Origin: Mycolicibacterium cosmeticum
GTDB lineage: Bacteria; Actinomycetota; Actinomycetes; Mycobacteriales; Mycobacteriaceae
Reading direction: 5' to 3'
Assembly (NCBI GenBank): GCA_016197365.1
Contig: JACPVS010000006.1
Location: 558,001-622,000, forward strand
Length of the DNA stretch: 64,000 nucleotides
Shown: in pieces, positions 59,482-64,000 of the stretch
Layout: every line of letters begins with the position of its first letter
Position numbering within the stretch: position 1 is the first letter of the stretch
Program-made: the position numbers and the translations under genes
Notes under the pieces: model-generated
The model's database searches: none
Told to the model about the DNA's origin: nothing
Seen by the model: only the letters and a program-made list of their open reading frames with translations

Positions 59482-60549
59482 CTACAGATCGATCTCGACG
59501 TCACCGACGGGTGCACTGACGCAGATCCGGATGTCTTCGCAGTCTTCGGTGGACACCGTGCCGTCGAGCAGATTGCGAACGGCACCACGGGTTTTGGGAC
59601 GGGTGCAGCTGAAGCAGATGCCCATCCGGCATCCGCTCTCCGGCTTCAGTCCGGCAGCTTCGGCCTGCTCCAGCAGCGTCTGGCCGCTGTCGCTCACCTC
59701 TACACCACTGCCGGTGAAGGCGACAGTGCCACCGGTGGACTCGGTCGGCATGGCGAACACCGGCGGGACGAAGCTCTCCGACTGGGCGTCCGCACGCACC
59801 TCGCGCACGGCGTCGACGAGGGCGGGCGGACCGCACACGAAGACGGCGTCCGGTTCGGCGATGGCCGCCGACAGGTGGTGCGGGGCGAAGTACCCGTCCA
59901 GATCCGCGCCGGTGTCGCTGCGGGTGTAGCCGTGCAGCACCCGCACGCCGGGCATGGTGTCCAGTTCGTCGCGGTAGCAGGCCTCGTCGGCCGACCGCGC
60001 GTAGTGGATGAAGGCGGCCTCGCCGGTGAACCCCTCGGACTTGAGCGTGCGCAACATCGACAGCACCGGGGTGATGCCGCTGCCGCCGGAGACGAACAGG
60101 ATGCGCCGGGGGCGATCCGCGGGCAGGACGAAGTCGCCGCCCACGGAGTCCAGGCCGACGGTCATGCCGGGTGTGGCGTTCTTGTACAGGTAGGTCGACA
60201 CCAGACCACCGTCATGCAGACCGACGGTCAGTTCGAGCAGGCGGCTGCCCTCGGCGCTGGCCGGAGAGTACGGCCGGGTACGCCGCCGGCCGTTGATCTC
60301 CACCGACAGGTTGATGTGCTGCCCCGCGGAGAATCCGGCGAAGGCGGCGTTCGGTTCCAGCGTCAGGGTGACGCTGCGGGAAGTCTGACGACGGACGGCC
60401 ACCACTTTGGCGCGGGCCGCGCCCTTGATCCACGCCGGATCAACGATCTCGGTGTAGCGGTCGACGCCGTGAGGTCCGGTGAGCAGATCCAGCAGCGGCG
60501 ACCGGAGCACCCGGTCCCTCAGCTTGTGCGTCAATGTTTCGGTGAACAT
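59482..60549 (-). CDS. Ferredoxin reductase with C-terminal [2Fe-2S] domain (Rv3230c-like)
   Basis: A 355-residue electron-transfer protein. FAD domain with Arg-Pro-Tyr-Ser-Pro-Ala-Ser (about residues 92-98), NAD(P)H domain with Gly-Gly-Ser-Gly-Ile-Thr-Pro (about 155) and Cys-Gly-Pro-Pro, and a plant-type ferredoxin domain at the C-terminus with Cys-x-x-x-x-Cys-x-x-Cys and a distal Cys. It supplies electrons to the desaturase encoded after it. The start is taken at ATG 60549, since the upstream in-frame region does not look coding and contains the promoter. Confidence 0.92.
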   Translation of the reverse strand: MFTETLTHKLRDRVLRSPLLDLLTGPHGVDRYTEIVDPAWIKGAARAKVVAVRRQTSRSVTLTLEPNAAFAGFSAGQHINLSVEINGRRRTRPYSPASAEGSRLLELTVGLHDGGLVSTYLYKNATPGMTVGLDSVGGDFVLPADRPRRILFVSGGSGITPVLSMLRTLKSEGFTGEAAFIHYARSADEACYRDELDTMPGVRVLHGYTRSDTGADLDGYFAPHHLSAAIAEPDAVFVCGPPALVDAVREVRADAQSESFVPPVFAMPTESTGGTVAFTGSGVEVSDSGQTLLEQAEAAGLKPESGCRMGICFSCTRPKTRGAVRNLLDGTVSTEDCEDIRICVSAPVGDVEIDL

Positions 60550-60632
60550 ATGTACACTGTGAGTGTGTCTCGCCCGGTCAGTCAAGGAAAATCCCCAGCT
60601 TGTGATGGTCATTACACGGTGAACATTCGTAC
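60541..60632. promoter_or_regulatory. Divergent promoter region with repeated GGTGAACAT-N2-GTAC elements
   Basis: Two elements, 60541-60555 and 60618-60632, agree at 13 of 15 positions and lie 77 bp apart between the reductase and the TetR gene. A small inverted repeat ACACT-GTG-AGTGT lies close to the first (60554-60566 area). The GTGAAC half-site recalls DesT/FabR operators. The first copy overlaps the reductase start codon, so part of the match may be chance. Confidence 0.35.
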
Positions 60633-60705
60633 TCCGAACTCACAAACGTTTGATAACTCGACGGTCGGGTACCCGGACCGGAAAGCGGCGGTAGGCTCAT
60701 TGGCT

Positions 60706-61395
60706 GTGGAAAGCGACGCGCACAAGTCCCGATCGGGGCGTTCTGGTCGCTCGAGTAGCAGGTCACGTTCCTCGCGGGACACCTTGTCGCGCGACGAACG
60801 CAAAGAGGTCACCCGCCGTGCGATCGTCGCTGCCGCGCTGCACCTGCTCGAAGAGGGCAGCTTCACCGGCCTGAGCCTGCGGGAGGTCACCCGTGAGGCG
60901 GGCATCGTGCCCGCCGCCTTCTACCGGCACTTCGACTCCATGGAAGCGCTCGGTCTGGTGCTGATCGACGAATCCTTCCGATCGCTGCGCGACATGCTGC
61001 GCGGCGCCCGGGCCGGAAAGCTCGACCCCAACCACGTCATCGACTCCTCGGCCGAGATACTCATCGCCGGCATCAGCGAACGTCGCGAACACTGGCGCTT
61101 CATCACCCGGGAACGCGCTAGCGGCGTCGCCGTCCTGCGCTACGCCATTCGCACCGAAATCCGGTTGATCACGTCCGAACTCGCCATCGACCTGGCCCGC
61201 TTCCCCGGTATGAAGGACTGGAGCAGCGAGGACCTCAACATCCTGGCCAACCTGTTCGTCAACGCCATGATCTCGATCGCCGAGACCACCGAGGACGCCG
61301 CGGACCCGTCGGCGCAGGCGGAGATCAAAAGGATTGCCGTCAAACAGATGCGGATGATCGCCGTCGGAGTCAGGGGCTGGCGCAGCGCCGACTGA
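60706..61395 (+). CDS. TetR-family regulator of the FabR/DesT type
   Basis: A 229-residue regulator with a Ser/Arg-rich N-terminal tail of about 25 residues. The DNA-binding part reads Leu-Ser-Leu-Arg-Glu-Val-Thr-Arg-Glu-Ala-Gly-Ile-Val-Pro-Ala-Ala-Phe-Tyr-Arg-His, and the following Met-Glu-Ala-Leu-Gly-Leu-Val-Leu-Ile-Asp-Glu segment agrees with E. coli FabR and Pseudomonas DesT, sensors of unsaturated acyl-CoA. It stands divergent from a desaturase-reductase operon, as DesT does, so it probably controls membrane unsaturation. GTG 60706 is chosen; TTG 60700 is possible. Confidence 0.85.
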   Translation: MESDAHKSRSGRSGRSSSRSRSSRDTLSRDERKEVTRRAIVAAALHLLEEGSFTGLSLREVTREAGIVPAAFYRHFDSMEALGLVLIDESFRSLRDMLRGARAGKLDPNHVIDSSAEILIAGISERREHWRFITRERASGVAVLRYAIRTEIRLITSELAIDLARFPGMKDWSSEDLNILANLFVNAMISIAETTEDAADPSAQAEIKRIAVKQMRMIAVGVRGWRSAD

Positions 61396-61408
61396 TTAGG
61401 GTGGTCTG

Positions 61409-62197
61409 ATGACGAACCTGGACCTGGCCCGCCCCTGTCCCGACATCGCCGTCATCACGCTCAACCGGCCCGACAAGCTCAACGCCCTGTCCTCGGATCT
61501 GGTCGAGGAGTTACACGCCACCCTGGACGACATCGCCGCCGACAACGATTGTCGCGTCGTCGTACTCACCGGAGCGGGCCGCGGGTTCTGCGCCGGTCTG
61601 GATCTCACCGACCCCAACCCACCCGCGGCGGGCGGCGGCACCGAGTTTCCGCGTTCGGGCATGCGCTGGCAGGAGCGGATCGCAGCGCTGACCGTCAAAC
61701 TGCACCGACTGCGCCAGCCCGTCATCGCGGCGGTCAACGGCCCGGCCTACGGCGGCGGGTTCGCACTGGCGATGGCCTCCGATATCCGCATCGCCGCCGA
61801 ATCGGCACGGTTCTGCACCCAGTTCATCAAGCTGGGCATCGGCGGCTGCGATATCGGGGTCAGCTACACGCTGCCCCGCATCATCGGGGCGGGCCCGGCG
61901 TTCGACCTCATCCTGACCGCCCGGACCGTCGACGCCGCCGAGGCGCTCCGGCTCGGCATGGTGACCCGGGTGTCACCCGACGGTCAGGTACTCGACGACG
62001 CCCTGACGATCGCCGAAACCCTCTGTGGATACGGCAAATTCGGCCTCGAATCGACCAAACAAGTGCTCTGGGCGAACCTTGACGCGGGATGCCTGGAGAC
62101 GGCGCTGCACGTGGAGAACCGCAGCCAGATCCTGGCCTCGCAGAGCGGGGAGATCCGGCAGTTCGCGACCGCCTTCGCGCAGCGCAAAAAAGACTAA
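61409..62197 (+). CDS. Enoyl-CoA hydratase/isomerase family protein
   Basis: A 262-residue crotonase-fold protein. The oxyanion-hole segments Gly-Arg-Gly-Phe-Cys-Ala-Gly-Leu-Asp-Leu (about residues 53-62) and Asn-Gly-Pro-Ala-Tyr-Gly-Gly-Gly-Phe (about 111-119) are clear. The region of the second catalytic acid reads Lys-Leu-Gly-Ile-Gly-Gly-Cys-Asp-Ile-Gly, with Asp instead of the usual Glu pair; the reaction may therefore be isomerase- or thioesterase-like rather than hydration. It lies 13 bp after the TetR gene and converges with an SDR gene (4-bp overlap). Confidence 0.88.
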   Translation: MTNLDLARPCPDIAVITLNRPDKLNALSSDLVEELHATLDDIAADNDCRVVVLTGAGRGFCAGLDLTDPNPPAAGGGTEFPRSGMRWQERIAALTVKLHRLRQPVIAAVNGPAYGGGFALAMASDIRIAAESARFCTQFIKLGIGGCDIGVSYTLPRIIGAGPAFDLILTARTVDAAEALRLGMVTRVSPDGQVLDDALTIAETLCGYGKFGLESTKQVLWANLDAGCLETALHVENRSQILASQSGEIRQFATAFAQRKKD

Positions 62198-62964
62198 CGT
62201 GGCGTTCCACCGCCGTCGACGATGACGACCTGGCCGGTGATGTAGCTGCCGGCCCTCGAACACAACAGCAGCGCGGTGCCGACCATCTCATCCGGGGTCG
62301 CGAGGCGGTGCATCAGCGTGTTGGCCGTCATGGCGGCGATCGCCTCCTGCGGGTTGTTGCGCATCATGTCGGTGTCCACCGGCCCCGGCGCGATCGCATT
62401 GACCCTGATCCCCAGCGGCGCGAACTCGGCCGCCATCGACCGGGTCACCGACATCAGCGCGGCCTTGGTGGAGGCGTAGATCGACAACGCGGGCGCGAAG
62501 TTGAACGCACCCACCGACACCATGTTCAGCACGGCGGGCGCCGCGCTCTGCTTCAGATACGGCAGCGCGTGCTGCACCAGGAACACCGGGCCCTGCAGAT
62601 TCACCGAGTAGGACTTGTTCCAGGCTTCGACCGTCATCGACCCGATCGGCTGCGCCAGCGCATTGGCGGCGTTGTTGACCACCACATCGATCCCACCGAA
62701 CTCCGCAACCGTGCGATCCACGAGTGTCGCCAGATCATCGACATCTCCGGAGTGGGTCGGCACGCCGATCGCCTGACCGCCCAGACTCCGCAGGTGTTCG
62801 GCGGCCGCTGCGCACGCGTCGGGCTTACGGCTTGCGACCACCACGCGGGCACCGCCGAGGACGAATCCTTCGGCCAGCGCCAACCCGATTCCGCGGGTGC
62901 CGCCGGTGACGACGACGGTGCGGTCGGACATGTCGAACAACTGGTCAAAGGCGGCGCGGTCCAT
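62194..62964 (-). CDS. SDR oxidoreductase (3-oxoacyl-ACP reductase-like)
   Basis: A 256-residue classical SDR. Thr-Gly-Gly-Thr-Arg-Gly-Ile-Gly (about residues 20-27), Asn-Asn-Ala-Ala-Asn (about 98), catalytic Ser in Met-Val-Ser-Val-Gly and Tyr-Ala-Ser-Thr-Lys (about 164-168), and the C-terminal Ile-Thr-Gly-Gln-Val-Val-Ile-Val-Asp-Gly-Gly are all present. Asn-Asn-Ala-Ala instead of Asn-Asn-Ala-Gly is a common variant. Single gene read against the enoyl-CoA hydratase. Confidence 0.88.
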   Translation of the reverse strand: MDRAAFDQLFDMSDRTVVVTGGTRGIGLALAEGFVLGGARVVVASRKPDACAAAAEHLRSLGGQAIGVPTHSGDVDDLATLVDRTVAEFGGIDVVVNNAANALAQPIGSMTVEAWNKSYSVNLQGPVFLVQHALPYLKQSAAPAVLNMVSVGAFNFAPALSIYASTKAALMSVTRSMAAEFAPLGIRVNAIAPGPVDTDMMRNNPQEAIAAMTANTLMHRLATPDEMVGTALLLCSRAGSYITGQVVIVDGGGTPR

Positions 62965-63112
62965 GCCGGTCAGTAGATCAGACGCCGACCGCCGCCCAGG
63001 CAGTCAGTTCACTTGCAGTATCAATTGACTGCGGTGCCGGTAGTGTTTGCGGGCGTCGCGGGTGCACCGGCACGGTGACCACTCGAAGCGCCCCACACGA
63101 CGGAGGTAAACA

Positions 63113-63880
63113 ATGCAGGTCGCGGGACGCAACCTTGGCTTGATCGCGAAATCTGCGCTGGACCGTAGGCACTATGTCGCGGCGGCCAACATGGTCAAGC
63201 TGTATGACCACCCGGCGGAGATGTTCAAGCGGTATCTGCTGGGCAAGGGCACCTACCCGTGCACGGTGCGGGTCCGCACCCCGCAGTCCTGGCTGGACCT
63301 TCGCCTGCACACCGGCCATGACCTGCTGACCGTCAACGAGATCTTCTGCCGCAACGACTACCTCGCCGACGCCTCGGACACGGTGATCGTCGACTTCGGT
63401 TCCAACATCGGCATCTCCGCCGCCTACTTCCTGACCCGCAACCCCGCCGCGTACACGTATCTGTTCGAACCGCTGCCCTCCAACGTCGCCAAACTCAAGG
63501 AAAACCTGAGCACGTTCGAAGGTCGCTATGAGGTGCGCGAGGCCGCGGTCGGCACCAGCGACGGCGAGGTGGAGTTCGCGTGGGAGGAGTCCGGCCGGTA
63601 CGGCGGCGTCGGCGCCCCCTTCGGCAACACCCTCACCGTGCCCTTGGTGAACTCACTCACGGTGCTCGAAGACGTCATCGCCAAGCACGGCAAGATCGAC
63701 ATCCTCAAGATCGACATCGAGGGGCTGGAAGCGGCCGTCATCGACAACATCCCGGTCGAGCTGGCACGCAAGATCAAGAAGCTCTACGTCGAGTACACCT
63801 TCCCCACGAATCCGCTGGCCGAGACGCACGACTACTACGACTACGGCGCCATCGCGCAGTTCACTCGCAAGTCGGTCTGA
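63113..63880 (+). CDS. FkbM-family methyltransferase
   Basis: A 255-residue SAM-dependent methyltransferase. Val-Ile-Val-Asp-Phe-Gly-Ser-Asn-Ile-Gly-Ile-Ser-Ala (about residues 90-102) is the SAM-binding motif I, Phe-Glu-Pro-Leu-Pro-Ser-Asn (about 119-125) motif II with the acidic residue for the ribose, and Ile-Leu-Lys-Ile-Asp-Ile-Glu-Gly (about 199-206) the FkbM signature. These enzymes make O-methyl groups on sugars, lipids or polyketides. No glycosyltransferase or PKS gene is in view to fix the substrate. GGAGG lies 8 nt before the ATG. Its end overlaps the next gene by 20 bp. Confidence 0.9.
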   Translation: MQVAGRNLGLIAKSALDRRHYVAAANMVKLYDHPAEMFKRYLLGKGTYPCTVRVRTPQSWLDLRLHTGHDLLTVNEIFCRNDYLADASDTVIVDFGSNIGISAAYFLTRNPAAYTYLFEPLPSNVAKLKENLSTFEGRYEVREAAVGTSDGEVEFAWEESGRYGGVGAPFGNTLTVPLVNSLTVLEDVIAKHGKIDILKIDIEGLEAAVIDNIPVELARKIKKLYVEYTFPTNPLAETHDYYDYGAIAQFTRKSV

Positions 63881-64000
63881 GCACCCGTCCACTGTCGAAC
63901 TCCCGGTGCTCGCCGCTCAGCGGATCGTCGAACGCCAACCGCTGCGCCAGCAGCTGCAGCGGATGGGAGAAGTCACCGGGTGCCACGTCGATGATGTCCG
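63861..64000 (-). CDS. Pseudouridine synthase, C-terminal end (partial)
   Basis: Only the last 45 codons are present; the gene enters from the right edge. The segment with Leu-Gln-Leu-Leu-Ala-Gln-Arg-Leu-Ala-Phe-Asp-Asp-Pro-Leu-Ser-Gly-Glu resembles the end of RluA-type rRNA/tRNA pseudouridine synthases, where a helix is followed by a Phe-x-Asp/His-Pro-x-x-Gly strand. Position after nei agrees with Rv3300c, annotated as a pseudouridine synthase. Convergent 20-bp overlap with the FkbM gene. Confidence 0.6.
   Translation of the reverse strand, partial: DIIDVAPGDFSHPLQLLAQRLAFDDPLSGEHREFDSGRVLRPTCE

Noticed and set aside
63044..63070. TGTTT upstream of the FkbM gene as a SigF -35
   Set aside because: No GGG(T/A)A at 15-17 nt spacing.

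Overview
The window is chromosomal DNA from a rapidly growing, environmental-type mycobacterium (Mycolicibacterium-like). The evidence is uniformly high GC, mycobacterium-specific families, and a backbone whose order follows the M. tuberculosis segment Rv3281-Rv3300c as I remember it: accE5 end, maf, sseA, a SufE-like gene, accA3, sigF-rsbW, lat-lrpA, the 2-oxoadipate/HglS gene, pcd, a TetR regulator, lhr, nei and a pseudouridine synthase at the right edge. Large lineage-specific blocks are inserted into this backbone. I see no rRNA, tRNA, CRISPR array or insertion sequence.

Left part (1-13.4 kb): acyl-CoA carboxylase genes (accE5 end, accA3) with maf, a lipoprotein with three DUF4333-like units, a two-domain rhodanese and a SufE-like protein. 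A degenerate alkaline-phosphatase-superfamily protein and a PhyH-type dioxygenase are inserted before accA3. A perfect 26-bp hairpin follows accA3. Then come a second-type malate dehydrogenase and a urate-breakdown block: MobA-like protein, purine permease fused to a decayed UraD domain, intact UraD, HIUase and uricase. The xanthine dehydrogenase genes that belong with it lie at 24.4-27.8 kb.

Middle part (13.1-23.5 kb): a general-stress island around sigF/rsbW. It holds a STAS protein, an iron-permease-like protein, an Nramp relative with two PRC-barrel proteins, a DoxX-like protein, a haem-oxygenase-fold iron enzyme, CDGSH protein, F420 oxidoreductase, DUF6328 and DUF6131 proteins, a CsbD protein and a UsfY-like protein. 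Several promoters fit the SigF form (G)GTTT-N16-GGG(T/A)A, always with a 16-nt spacer. In four cases the -10 ends exactly 9 nt before an ATG, which suggests leaderless transcripts; one of these opens a 14-codon upstream ORF before csbD. I consider this island the best candidate for an undescribed system in the window.

23.5-34.9 kb: an ArsR-SRPBCC pair with a duplicated operator facing the xanthine dehydrogenase genes, a membrane-anchored Mrr-type nuclease, the lysine catabolic set lrpA-lat / hglS-pcd, and htpG.

36.5-51.8 kb: two divergent, translationally coupled operons (seven genes leftward, six rightward) around a 140-bp region with two GntR-type operator candidates. They encode a Rieske oxygenase, a luciferase-like monooxygenase, a Baeyer-Villiger monooxygenase, a TauD-type dioxygenase, four SDRs, a class III CoA transferase, two acyl-CoA ligases, an SMP-30-like propeller and the GntR regulator. 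This looks like a complete peripheral catabolic pathway for an alicyclic or terpenoid-like substrate; the substrate is unknown.

Right part (51.8-64 kb): TetR, lhr, a DUF2834 protein, nei, a fatty-acid desaturase with its flavin/[2Fe-2S] reductase and a divergent FabR/DesT-like TetR regulator, an enoyl-CoA hydratase, an SDR, a FkbM methyltransferase and the end of a pseudouridine synthase gene.
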